Assembly: GCF_013283785.1 (NCBI RefSeq)
Contig: NZ_JABCPZ010000015.1
Coordinates: 1 to 64,000, forward strand
DNA from: Nonomuraea antri
Lineage (GTDB): Bacteria; Actinomycetota; Actinomycetes; Streptosporangiales; Streptosporangiaceae
Direction: 5' to 3'
DNA length: 64,000 nucleotides
Below are positions 45,471-54,320 of the stretch, in pieces (the stretch's first letter is position 1; each line of letters begins with the position of its first letter). Below the pieces are notes generated by a model. The model saw only the letters and a program-made list of their open reading frames with translations, ran no database searches and was not told the DNA's origin. The position numbers and the translations under genes are program-made.

Positions 45471-47164
45471 GACGGGTCTCCGTCGGCGGCCGGCTGGAAG
45501 ACGGCGCGGTAGTCCGGGTCGTGCCAGAGCAGGTCGTGCGGGCCGCAGGCGCGTACCTCGCCGCGCTCCAGCCAGACGATCCGGTCGGCGCGGGCGGCGG
45601 TGGCCAGGCGGTGCGCGACGATGAGGCTGGTCCTGCCGTGGGCGGTGAGCGCCCGGGTGACCTGGCGTTCGGTCACCGTGTCGAGGCTGGAGGTGGCGTC
45701 GTCGAGCACCAGCAGGCGCGGCGTGCGGGCCAGGGCCCTGGCCAGGCCGAGCCGCTGGCGTTCGCCGCCCGACATGGGGGCCGCCGACAGCCGGGTGGCG
45801 TAGCCGTCGGGGAGCTGCCGGACGAAGGCGTCCGCGCAGGCGGTCCGCGCCGCCTCGACCACCCGCTGGTCCGGCACGCCGGCCGCGCGCCGCCCGGAGT
45901 GCGCCGGGTGGCCGTCGATGGCGGCCGCGATCGTCTCGCCGATCAGCGCCGGACGTTCGAAGGCGCAGCCCACCGCCTGACGCAGCGCCGGGCGGGCCAG
46001 CTCGCGCAGCGGGACGCCGTCCAGCAGGACCGCGCCCTCGGCCGGGTCGGACAGGCGGGCGGCCAGCGCCGCCAGCAGCGACTTGCCCGAGCCGGAGAGA
46101 CCGACCACGGCCGTCACCGAGCCGCCGGGCAGCACCAGGTCGCCGACGCGCAGCCCGTCGGCACGCACGCCGCGGAACTCCAGCCGCCCCGGGCCGCAGG
46201 GCAGCGACCGGGTTCCGTAGGGCGTGGCGGGCACGTCGAGCACCTGGGTGACGCGTTCGGCCGCGGCCCGCGCCCTGGCCAGGCCGCCGAGGTAGCCGAG
46301 CGAGGTGCTCAGCGCCGCGCCCAGCACGGCGTAGCGGGCGGCGGCGTACAGCTCGCCCACGCTGAGCTCGCCCGCGGCCAGCCGGAGCCCGCCGACGGCC
46401 AGGACGGCCACCTCGACCAGCGGCACGACCAGCCCGGCCTGGACCCCCGCCGAGGCGTTGGCCCGCCACAGCCGCAGGCCGTGCTCGCGCAGGCGCGGCA
46501 GCGGCGTCAGCACCCGGCGCGCCTCGCGCCCGGCGGCGCCGGCTGCGGCGATGGTCCTGGCCCCGGTCAGCGCGTCGACCAGGCGGGACGCGATCTCCCC
46601 CTGGACCTCCTGGTAGCCGCCCGCGATCGTGGTCGTGGTGCGCAGGAAGGCGCGCAGCACGTACAGGATGAGGACGATGCCGGCCGCGAGCGTGAGCGTC
46701 AGCAGCGGGTCGATGAGGGTGAGCGCGACCAGCGCGCCGACGGTGGGCACCAGCGTGCCGAGCGCGCTGGTGACGGTGTCGGGGGCGCGGCCCACCTCCT
46801 CGGCGTTCAGCCCGGCCCTGGTGACCAGCTCGCCTTCGGGGAAGCGGCGGGTCATGGCGTGACCGGCGCCGAGCACGTGGCGCAGCACGCCGAGCCTGAG
46901 CCTGGCCGCCGCGTACGCGCCGCTCGCGCCCCGGGCCCAGACGCCCAGCGCCTCGCAGACCATGACGAGCGCGACCACCGACGCGCACAGCGCCAGCCAG
47001 GACAGCGCGGGCCGGCCCGCGACGAGGAGGTCCACGGTGCGGCCGACCAGGTAGGGGACGGCCAGTTCCGCGGCGGCGCCCAGGACGGCGGTGGCGGCCA
47101 GCACGGCCGGCCACGGTCCGCCGCGCCGCACCGTGCGCATGACCAGCCGGTCGGCTGCTCGCAC
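45467..47164 (-). CDS. ABC exporter half-transporter 1 of the lanthipeptide cluster
   Basis: The 565-residue protein has a membrane domain followed by an ATPase domain with Walker A G-L-S-G-S-G-K-S-L, a canonical signature M-S-G-G-E-R-Q, and Walker B L-L-V-L-D-D-A-T, where the catalytic Glu is Asp. Its partner has the mirror-image defects, so the pair fits an asymmetric heterodimer with one working ATP site. I chose GTG 47164, preceded by GGAGGCGAGG; the longer open frame would run into the hairpin region after the precursor gene. Equivalent to RamA/RamB of SapB clusters. Confidence 0.88.
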   Translation of the reverse strand: MRAADRLVMRTVRRGGPWPAVLAATAVLGAAAELAVPYLVGRTVDLLVAGRPALSWLALCASVVALVMVCEALGVWARGASGAYAAARLRLGVLRHVLGAGHAMTRRFPEGELVTRAGLNAEEVGRAPDTVTSALGTLVPTVGALVALTLIDPLLTLTLAAGIVLILYVLRAFLRTTTTIAGGYQEVQGEIASRLVDALTGARTIAAAGAAGREARRVLTPLPRLREHGLRLWRANASAGVQAGLVVPLVEVAVLAVGGLRLAAGELSVGELYAAARYAVLGAALSTSLGYLGGLARARAAAERVTQVLDVPATPYGTRSLPCGPGRLEFRGVRADGLRVGDLVLPGGSVTAVVGLSGSGKSLLAALAARLSDPAEGAVLLDGVPLRELARPALRQAVGCAFERPALIGETIAAAIDGHPAHSGRRAAGVPDQRVVEAARTACADAFVRQLPDGYATRLSAAPMSGGERQRLGLARALARTPRLLVLDDATSSLDTVTERQVTRALTAHGRTSLIVAHRLATAARADRIVWLERGEVRACGPHDLLWHDPDYRAVFQPAADGDPS

Positions 47165-47230
47165 CCCTCGCCTCCCTTGCGGTGGCCGGCTCACGCCTTT
47201 ACGAAGTATGTCTGTTTTATCCGGGGGAGC

Positions 47231-47257
47231 CCCCGCGCCGTCGGTGACGGCGCGGGG
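47231..47257 (-). terminator. Hairpin between the precursor gene and the ABC exporter genes
   Basis: CCCCGCGCCGTC (47231-47242) pairs perfectly with GACGGCGCGGGG (47246-47257) around a 3-nt loop. It lies 17 bp after the precursor stop codon. In lantibiotic operons a partial terminator or RNase-resistant hairpin after the structural gene is common and raises precursor dosage relative to the downstream genes. Confidence 0.65.
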
Positions 47258-47273
47258 ACCCGGCACCACGTGA

Positions 47274-47405
47274 TCAGTGGCACAGAGCGACACTCAGGTT
47301 GCTCGGCTTGCCGGAGTGACACGTGAGAGCAGTCAGCGTGCTGCCGCCGCTGGCCACGTCGCTGGCCGCGGGAGCCTCCAGACCCTGCAGGTCGAGAAGA
47401 ACCAT
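47274..47405 (-). CDS. Class III lanthipeptide precursor peptide (SapB/AmfS-like)
   Basis: This 43-codon gene is too short for standard ORF calling. ATG 47405 has a perfect ribosome site (AAGGAGGTG) that lies inside the end of lanKC, only 5 nt after its stop. The leader begins M-V-L-L-D-L-Q-G-L-E-A-P, matching the L-F-D-L-Q-S-M-E-T-P leader that LanKC enzymes recognise in RamS/AmfS. The core contains two ring motifs: S22-T-L-T25-A-L-T-C29 (S-x2-T-x3-C) and S35-N-L-S38-V-A-L-C42 (S-x2-S-x3-C), joined by H-S-G-K-P, and ends C-H. LanKC should dehydrate the Ser/Thr and form labionin or lanthionine rings. The product is likely a surface-active morphogen, as for SapB. Confidence 0.92.
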   Translation of the reverse strand: MVLLDLQGLEAPAASDVASGGSTLTALTCHSGKPSNLSVALCH

Positions 47406-47410
47406 TTTCG

Positions 47411-49969
47411 TTACACCTCCTTCCGGGGGGCTCCGAGGTCAGGCCGCTCGGGTGCGGCCTGGAGGAACGGCAGGTGGCCCGGTCGGCCGCCCAGGGCGGT
47501 GCCGAGGGCGAACAGGACACCCGCCGTGCCGGTCGCGAAATCCATGGACAGGCGCAGCAGTTGGTCGCCGGGGAACGCCAGCCCGCCGCCGTACGGCAGC
47601 GCGTGCCAGCGCAGTCCCGCGATCTGCGCCTCGAGGTGCGGGTCGAGCCGGTCCGGTGCGAGCGGGTCGCGGGCGAAGGCGGCGATGATGCCGGCCCGCC
47701 CGGTGAACAGCCCGGACTGGACGAAGAAGCCGGAGCGGGCGACCAGTCTGAGGTCGCCGAGCGCGCGGCGGAAAGTCTCGTCGTCGCGGTGCACCAGGTA
47801 GCGCTGGAGCACCAGGGCGATGCCGGCCGAGCCCTCGTCGAGGTACGGCAGCAGCCGCCAGCCCTGGTTGACCTGGAGTGATCCGTCGTCGGCTGCCCGG
47901 CAGCGCCTCAGGTCCTGGCGGAGCGCGGTGGCGGCCAGGTCGAGCAGCGCCGGGTCGCCGGTGTGCTCGTAGGCGTGCAGGAACAGCAGGGCGGGGCCGC
48001 ACGAGCCGTGCAGGAGCCCGGCCCTGGGGTTCGTGCCGCCGCTGGTCTCCGGGACGTCGTCGGCGCCGCCCAGCCGCTCGGCGCAGATGTCGGCCGCGCG
48101 CAGGGCCAGGTCGCGTTCGCCGAAGTGGAGCAGGTTCAGCCCGATGCCGGACAGCCCGGACGACAGCGCCGACTCCAGCTTGTCCCACTTCTCGCGCAGG
48201 CAGACGGTGAGCAGGTCGCGCGCGTCCTGGTGGTGTCCGAGCAGGTCCAGCACGTACGCGATGCCGTGCAGCCCGTCGTACAGGCCGAGTCCCGAGCCCT
48301 GGACCGGGCGGCGGGCGCGATCGCGCAGCCACTTCTCGTGGTCGGGGAACGGGCCGAGCCCGGCGTGGTGGAGCGCGTAGAGCACGCCGGCCGCGCCGTG
48401 CGCGAGGTTGAGCCCGCCGCCGGGCTGGAACTGGGCGATGTCGCCGGGGAAGAGCCGGTCGTCGCGGTCCGGGGTGGCCGCCGCGGTGATCGCGCGGCCC
48501 ATCGCGTCGCGTAACTCGGGCCAGGCGCCGGGCAGGTCTCGGGCCGGTGGCTCGCCGTCGTCCGTCCCGCGGATGAGGTGGACGGCGGGTGCGAGGTCGG
48601 CGTCGGCGAGGGGGAACGTGTCGGCGACGATCTCGCCGAGCTGGACGACCTTCGCCCGGTGCAGCGGCAGCATGATGGTGCACTGCGGGGCGAACAGGCC
48701 CAGGCGCAGGCAGGCCATCGCGTACTTGTCGGCGTCCACGCCGAGCCGGTCGGCCGGGGCGGCGAAGGCCGGGTGCGCGAGCGCGGCACGGGCCCGGTCG
48801 GCGGCCAGGGTGGCGACCTCGTAGTCGATCAGCACCACCCGGCCGCTCTCGGTGAGCAGGATGTTGTCCGGGTGCAGGTCGCCGAAGACCACCCCGCGCT
48901 CGTGCAGCGACTCGACGGCGTCCGCCACCTGCCGCAGCGTGTCGAGCGCCCAGGTGGTGTACTCGGCCAGGTCGTCGGGGGTGCAGGTGGCGCTGGTGAG
49001 CGGGTAGCGGCGGACGAGCCTGCGTTGCAGCGGCGTGCCGTCCACGAACTCCTGCACCAGGAAATGGTGCTCGCCGAGGGTGAAGTAGTCGCGGAAGGCG
49101 GGCGCGGCGGGCAGGCCGCTCAGGCGCTGGAGTATGTCGCGCTCGTGCTCCAGCCTGGCGACCGCGTCGCGGCCGGCCGCGTCGAGCCCGGCGTGCGGCC
49201 TGGCCTCCTTCAGCACCAGCCGCTCCCCCGTGCGGGTGTCGGTGGCGAGGTAGACGCCGCCGCCGTTGGAGAAGTGCAGCACGCTCTCGATCCGGTACGG
49301 CAGCTCGCCGGTGGTCACCGCGTTGCGCGCGGCCAGGTGGGATTCGAGGAAGGCCGGCAGGGTCGTCCACGGCGGGACGGAGAAGGTCGAGCCGCGCACG
49401 TCGGGCACCAGCGTGCCGTCGCCGTCGGCCACGGCCAGGACGCGTTCGCCCGCCCCTGACAGGCAGTGCCGCTCGGCGAATCCGCCGTAACGGACGAACA
49501 GCGGGCCCTGGCCGTAGCGCAGGTCACTGAGGATGTACGGGCCCTGGACGCCGCGCAGGAGCTCGTCGAGTTCCTTGAGCACGAGTTCGAGCTGGACCTC
49601 GTCCCTGGGGTAGATCGTGATCAGCTTGCCGCTGGAGGCCCGGGAGGCGGCCTTGGAATTGACCATGATGAGCACCGGGGCGCCGCGCAGGAATTTGAAC
49701 GCGATCGCGTGGGATACGCAGTAATCCCAGACGGTCTCGATGGCCTTCTCGGCGTCGTCCAGCCGGGCGGACACGTGGATCTTCCAGCCCTGGGCGGGCA
49801 GCGGCGCCTCGCCCAGCGGGGCGTAGTAGCACCAGGTGTCCGTGGCCTGGTGTGCCCATCCTTCGGGGAGGGGTCTGCGCAGAATGGGGAAATCAGCCTC
49901 TGCCGCGCTGTGATCGAAGGTGTCGTAGAAATTGGGATCTGCGAGGCAGTACAGCTCGTACTGCTCCAT
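47411..49969 (-). CDS. Class III lanthionine synthetase (LanKC, RamC/AmfT-like)
   Basis: The 852-residue trifunctional enzyme has an N-terminal lyase region (about 1-220). The Ser/Thr-kinase domain (about 225-500) has Lys 254 in L-V-L-K-E-A-R-P, Asp 364 and Asn 369 in G-D-L-H-P-D-N, and Asp 382 in the D-Y-E position of D-F-G. The C-terminal LanC-like cyclase spans about 510-852 (G-L-Y-D-G-L-H-G-I, L-L-H-G-S-C-G, G-S-A-G-I). The class I/II zinc signatures W-C-x-G and C-H-G are not seen, as expected for class III. It phosphorylates Ser/Thr, eliminates phosphate and cyclises onto Cys. ATG 49969 follows GGGAGG. The precursor gene follows at 5 nt. Confidence 0.95.
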   Translation of the reverse strand: MEQYELYCLADPNFYDTFDHSAAEADFPILRRPLPEGWAHQATDTWCYYAPLGEAPLPAQGWKIHVSARLDDAEKAIETVWDYCVSHAIAFKFLRGAPVLIMVNSKAASRASSGKLITIYPRDEVQLELVLKELDELLRGVQGPYILSDLRYGQGPLFVRYGGFAERHCLSGAGERVLAVADGDGTLVPDVRGSTFSVPPWTTLPAFLESHLAARNAVTTGELPYRIESVLHFSNGGGVYLATDTRTGERLVLKEARPHAGLDAAGRDAVARLEHERDILQRLSGLPAAPAFRDYFTLGEHHFLVQEFVDGTPLQRRLVRRYPLTSATCTPDDLAEYTTWALDTLRQVADAVESLHERGVVFGDLHPDNILLTESGRVVLIDYEVATLAADRARAALAHPAFAAPADRLGVDADKYAMACLRLGLFAPQCTIMLPLHRAKVVQLGEIVADTFPLADADLAPAVHLIRGTDDGEPPARDLPGAWPELRDAMGRAITAAATPDRDDRLFPGDIAQFQPGGGLNLAHGAAGVLYALHHAGLGPFPDHEKWLRDRARRPVQGSGLGLYDGLHGIAYVLDLLGHHQDARDLLTVCLREKWDKLESALSSGLSGIGLNLLHFGERDLALRAADICAERLGGADDVPETSGGTNPRAGLLHGSCGPALLFLHAYEHTGDPALLDLAATALRQDLRRCRAADDGSLQVNQGWRLLPYLDEGSAGIALVLQRYLVHRDDETFRRALGDLRLVARSGFFVQSGLFTGRAGIIAAFARDPLAPDRLDPHLEAQIAGLRWHALPYGGGLAFPGDQLLRLSMDFATGTAGVLFALGTALGGRPGHLPFLQAAPERPDLGAPRKEV

Positions 49970-50029
49970 TCCGACCTCCCGGGGTGAAGTTCCATGGAAA
50001 TCCTGCCCCGGGAGCGCGGTGGCGGGCTA

Positions 50030-50043
50030 GTAACACCCGTTAC
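50030..50043 (-). promoter_or_regulatory. Short dyad in the presumed lanKC promoter region
   Basis: GTAAC-ACCC-GTTAC (50030-50043) is an inverted repeat with 5-bp arms in the 87-bp gap between the histidine kinase stop and the lanKC start. The region up to 50060 is AT-rich for this genome (TAAATAGCCACATATCGATGG on the minus strand), which fits a promoter. It may be bound by the RamR-like regulator; this is inference. Confidence 0.4.
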
Positions 50044-50056
50044 CATCGATATGTGG

Positions 50057-51241
50057 CTATTTAAATGGCATTTGTGTGTTTTTCACAATGGATTGGGTGG
50101 ACATTGTTTTCTTCCACGGGACGTAAACGCTGAAGGTGAATTGGCCCGTCCGCGAAGACCTGGCCTCCAGCCAGCCGCCCAGCACGGACACGCGGTGGGC
50201 GAGGTTCGGCAGCCCCAGGCCGGGGTCGCCGGGCCGGCTGCACGGGCGGACGCCGTCGTTCCTGATCGACAGGCGCACCATCTGCTCGCGCTGGAGCAGC
50301 TGGATGTAGCACTGCCGGGCGTCGGCGTGCCGCAGCACGTTGGTCACGCCTTCACGCAGGGCGTGCGTCAGCGCCTCCTCGACGTCCTCGGGCAGGTCCT
50401 GGCAGGACGCCTGGATGTAGCAGCGCACCTGCACCGACTCCAGCAGCCCACGCGCCGAGCCCAGCTCGGCCACCAGGGACGAGCCGCGCAGCCCGTGCGC
50501 CACCGCCCGGACGTCGGCCGACACGCGGCGCAGCAGTTTCAGGGTCTCCTCCACCTCGTCCATGGCCTTGGCGTCCTTGGCCTTCATCAGGCGTTCGATG
50601 AGCTGGACCTTCAGCACCAGCGCGGTGAGCCGGTGCCCGACCAGGTCGTGCAGGTCGCGGGTGAAGCGGCGGCGCTCGCGGCGCACGGCCTCGTGCAGGT
50701 CGTCCGCGCGGGCCTCGCCCAGGGCGTGCGCGCGCGTCGCCAGCGACACCAGCGCGTACTCGGTCAGGCCGATCAGCGGGACCAGGAACGCCCAGAGCAC
50801 GTCGGCGTCGGTGCGCCCGGAGTCGGCGAGCCCGACGAATCCGCTCGACAGCGCCGCCACCGCCGCCGCCAGCCCCGCCACCAGCGACCGGCTCTGCGTC
50901 GCGGCCAGCAGCAGCGCGCCCGCCAGCAGCCCGCACACCGGCATCCAGCCCGCGCCAACGAACGGCAGCGGCGGATACGTCACGGCCGCGAGCACGGCCA
51001 CGATCCACCACTCGACGTCGTGCCCGAGCAGCGCGTTGACCACGAACTTGGCGTGCAGGACGAGCACCACGATCAGCAGCGCCGCCCCCTGCAGCGCGAA
51101 GCCGGCCTCGGCCAGGCGCAGCTGGACCGGCGCGGCCAGCGCGGTCGCGCCGGCCAGCAGCCCGAGTCCGCCGAGCCACAGCGGAGACGACGATGTGATG
51201 ACCCGTAATCTGCGAAGGAGTAGGCGCTGCGTGCTTTCCAC
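50057..51241 (-). CDS. DesK-like histidine kinase of the lanthipeptide cluster
   Basis: The 394-residue kinase has five to six hydrophobic segments in the first 190 residues. A HisKA_3 region follows with the phospho-acceptor His in F-T-R-D-L-H-D-L-V-G-H-R, then a HATPase domain (N-box E-G-V-T-N-V-L-R-H-A-D, G-box G-D-P-G-L-G-L-P-N). This is the DesK/NarX-type class that phosphorylates NarL-family regulators, so its partner is probably the regulator at 41049-41654 on the far side of the cluster. I chose GTG 51241 behind AGGGGGTGAG. The last residues (S-T-Q-S-I-V-K-N-T-Q) form an extra polar tail. Confidence 0.87.
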   Translation of the reverse strand: MESTQRLLLRRLRVITSSSPLWLGGLGLLAGATALAAPVQLRLAEAGFALQGAALLIVVLVLHAKFVVNALLGHDVEWWIVAVLAAVTYPPLPFVGAGWMPVCGLLAGALLLAATQSRSLVAGLAAAVAALSSGFVGLADSGRTDADVLWAFLVPLIGLTEYALVSLATRAHALGEARADDLHEAVRRERRRFTRDLHDLVGHRLTALVLKVQLIERLMKAKDAKAMDEVEETLKLLRRVSADVRAVAHGLRGSSLVAELGSARGLLESVQVRCYIQASCQDLPEDVEEALTHALREGVTNVLRHADARQCYIQLLQREQMVRLSIRNDGVRPCSRPGDPGLGLPNLAHRVSVLGGWLEARSSRTGQFTFSVYVPWKKTMSTQSIVKNTQMPFK

Positions 51242-51426
51242 CTCACCCCCTGTACATGTTTGGTCAGAATGAATACGGAGTGTGGCGAGAACACTCACCC
51301 GTGTCACGTCCCTCTAATCGACCCTGATGCGGGCCATTGTGTAAAGGCCCTATGTCCTGCGTGAACACGCTGGCCTTCCCTGACACGGACGACTTAGGCA
51401 GACCATCGGGTCATAAGCTGGGCGCT

Positions 51427-52398
<972 letters not shown>

Positions 52399-52474
52399 GC
52401 TCGCTCGGGCTTGACGGGCATGGGCCTGCGCCGAACGGCGCGCTCCGCGCGATCGGGGCTCCGGGCCGCGTCCC

Positions 52475-52580
52475 GTGGGGGGCTCCGCGCCCCCCACACC
52501 CCCACAAGGGCATCGCCTTCGCTCCGCTCAGACCCCCTGCTGGGGGCTTTCGCCCCCGGGCGAGGGGCTTCCGCCCCTCG
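52475..52580. terminator. Array of three GC-rich hairpins
   Basis: Three perfect hairpins follow one another: GTGGGGGGC/GCCCCCCAC (52475-52497), GGGGGC/GCCCCC (52542-52557) and CGAGGGGC/GCCCCTCG with a TTCC loop (52561-52580). They fill the gap (52399-52706) between the convergent AKR and uridine-kinase-like genes. I see no gene in that gap. They could terminate both genes or be copies of a small genomic repeat. Confidence 0.65.
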
Positions 52581-52706
52581 CGCTCCCCGGCCCTCTGGCC
52601 AGTCGGGTGAAACGAGGAGACCCTTGCGCGGCTGGAGGGAAACGTACGTCTCAGATGGCGGAATCCGGATTCGGATGGGCGGTCGCCACGGCAGGCCGAC
52701 TGTTGA

Positions 52707-53393
52707 TCAGCGTGGCCGGATCTCCCAGCTGGGCCGCTGGAGCCGATCGTTGTGCACGATGATGTCGGCGCGCTCGGCCGGGCGGACCGTGGCGAAGTAG
52801 AGCCGCTGGGAGGGGATGTAGCGGTCGCGCCAGGACCGTTCGATCTCGGCGGTGCCGGCGGCGGAACCGGCCGGCGCCGTCCCGCGCTCCCTGGCGCGAT
52901 CCACCGTCCGCTCGAACGGGACCGACACGAAGATGCTCAGGTCCCACCGGTCGATGAGTTCCGGGCGCAGGAGGAAGACGCCGTCGAAGAGCAGCACGGC
53001 GTTCGCGGGAGCGGTCGCGGCCGGCGGGGACGCCGGGGCGTCGGTGTCCCGGTCGTAGACCGCGTGCTGGAACCTCCGGTCTCCGCCCGGGCCCAGCGGA
53101 TCGAGCAGGACTCGGCGCAGCGCCGCGTGGTCGTGGGCGTCGAAGTAGCAGCTTTCCGCCGAGTACCGGCCGCGCCGGTAACGCTGTGCGCGGGGGAAGA
53201 GGAAGTCGTCGATGCCGGCGCGGATCACGTCGCGGGCCTGCGCGCGCAGGACGACGGCGAGTTCGTCGGCCAGCGTGGTCTTGCCCGCGGCGGGCGGCCC
53301 GTCGATGGCGACCCGCAGCGGGTGCGCGGCCGTGACGGATCCGATCGCTTCGGTCAGCGCGCTGATGAGCTCACCGCGGGTGCCATGATCCAT
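52707..53393 (-). CDS. Uridine-kinase-like P-loop kinase
   Basis: The 228-residue protein has a P-loop (D-G-P-P-A-A-G-K-T-T-L-A) at about residue 33. A D-D-F motif follows (G-I-D-D-F-L-F-P), then Y-D-R-D-T and an L-L-F-D-G-V-F-L-L-R-P-E-L Walker B-like strand, as in uridine kinases and panC-like phosphotransferases. It probably phosphorylates a nucleoside or small metabolite, but the substrate is not certain. ATG 53393 follows GAGAGGGG. Confidence 0.8.
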   Translation of the reverse strand: MDHGTRGELISALTEAIGSVTAAHPLRVAIDGPPAAGKTTLADELAVVLRAQARDVIRAGIDDFLFPRAQRYRRGRYSAESCYFDAHDHAALRRVLLDPLGPGGDRRFQHAVYDRDTDAPASPPAATAPANAVLLFDGVFLLRPELIDRWDLSIFVSVPFERTVDRARERGTAPAGSAAGTAEIERSWRDRYIPSQRLYFATVRPAERADIIVHNDRLQRPSWEIRPR

Positions 53394-53570
53394 TGCCGCC
53401 CCTCTCCGTTTAGTACTGCGCGCGTGAGCCCACGACTCGCCGCCGCTTGTTCCGCTTGTTCCGCGCAACGGCGAGATGGCGATCACCGTACGCGGCCTGA
53501 TCCGGGACGACTCGCCTCTGGGACGGACACCCGAACCGCCGGCCATGACCATGCCGGCCCGTACGGCCTC

Positions 53571-54197
53571 CTACGACTCCGGGTAGAAGCCCGGGCAGCC
53601 CAGTTGCTCGAACCAGCTCGGCGGTTCGGGTGCGGTGAACGCGGTGGTCATCGCGTCCAGCCAGGCGGTGAACGTGGGGAAGTCCGGGGTGGTGTTGGCC
53701 GGGTCCTCCCAGTTCCCGTCCTCGACGTAGCGGGCGCGCCCGTCCTGATCGTCGTAGTGGTGGTAGTAGACCGGGTACTCGCCGTCCGCGTCCGGCTGGG
53801 TGACGTCGAAGCACCAGACCGCGTCGTGATCCGCGTCCGCGAGGGCGAAGCCGACCAGGTGGTTGGTGGACAGCCACCGGCCGTCGCCGCGGTCCACGCG
53901 CTCGGGCATGTGCACGAGATCGGAGTTCAGCTCGACGATGGCGTCGTCACCTACGACGACGAACTCGATGGACGCGTCGGACGAATCGTCCCGGCGCATA
54001 CAGGCGAAGGTGTTGTGCTCGGCGAGGAATGCCCGGTAGCTGGGCGGAGCCGTCCAGTCGACGGTTCCGAAATGGGGCTTCAGCCCTGTCTCGCGGTCGC
54101 GGACGGCTGCGGCGGAGGCGGGCTCCGACGCCGTGATGACGACCGTTCCGGATTCGGCGGCGCGGCGGAGGATCGCCAGACTCTCGTGTATCGACAT
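53571..54197 (-). CDS. SUKH (SMI1/KNR4) family protein
   Basis: The 208-residue protein has the SUKH-type pattern: V-D-W-T-A-P-P-S-Y-R-A-F-L-A-E-H-N (helix-strand start), I-E-F-V-V-V-G-D-D-A-I-V and a Trp/Asp-rich C-terminal half (E-D-G-N-W-E-D-P, F-T-A-W-L-D-A-M). SUKH proteins often act as immunity proteins against toxin systems or as regulators. No toxin gene is adjacent, so a specific immunity role cannot be claimed. ATG 54197 is preferred; GTG 54200 is directly upstream. Confidence 0.7.
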   Translation of the reverse strand: MSIHESLAILRRAAESGTVVITASEPASAAAVRDRETGLKPHFGTVDWTAPPSYRAFLAEHNTFACMRRDDSSDASIEFVVVGDDAIVELNSDLVHMPERVDRGDGRWLSTNHLVGFALADADHDAVWCFDVTQPDADGEYPVYYHHYDDQDGRARYVEDGNWEDPANTTPDFPTFTAWLDAMTTAFTAPEPPSWFEQLGCPGFYPES

Positions 54198-54320
54198 CAC
54201 GGTCCTTGATCGGGGGATCGTACGGCTATGCGGGCGTGGGCCCGACGACTACAGGTGCTTGATTGTGGCCGATTTCGAAGACGATGAGCGGTCCGCAGAC
54301 CGAAGATCACCGGACGATCC

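Noticed and set aside
52475..52580. CRISPR-like array in the hairpin region
   Set aside because: No repeated spacer-repeat periodicity and no cas genes; the pattern is a set of unrelated stem-loops.
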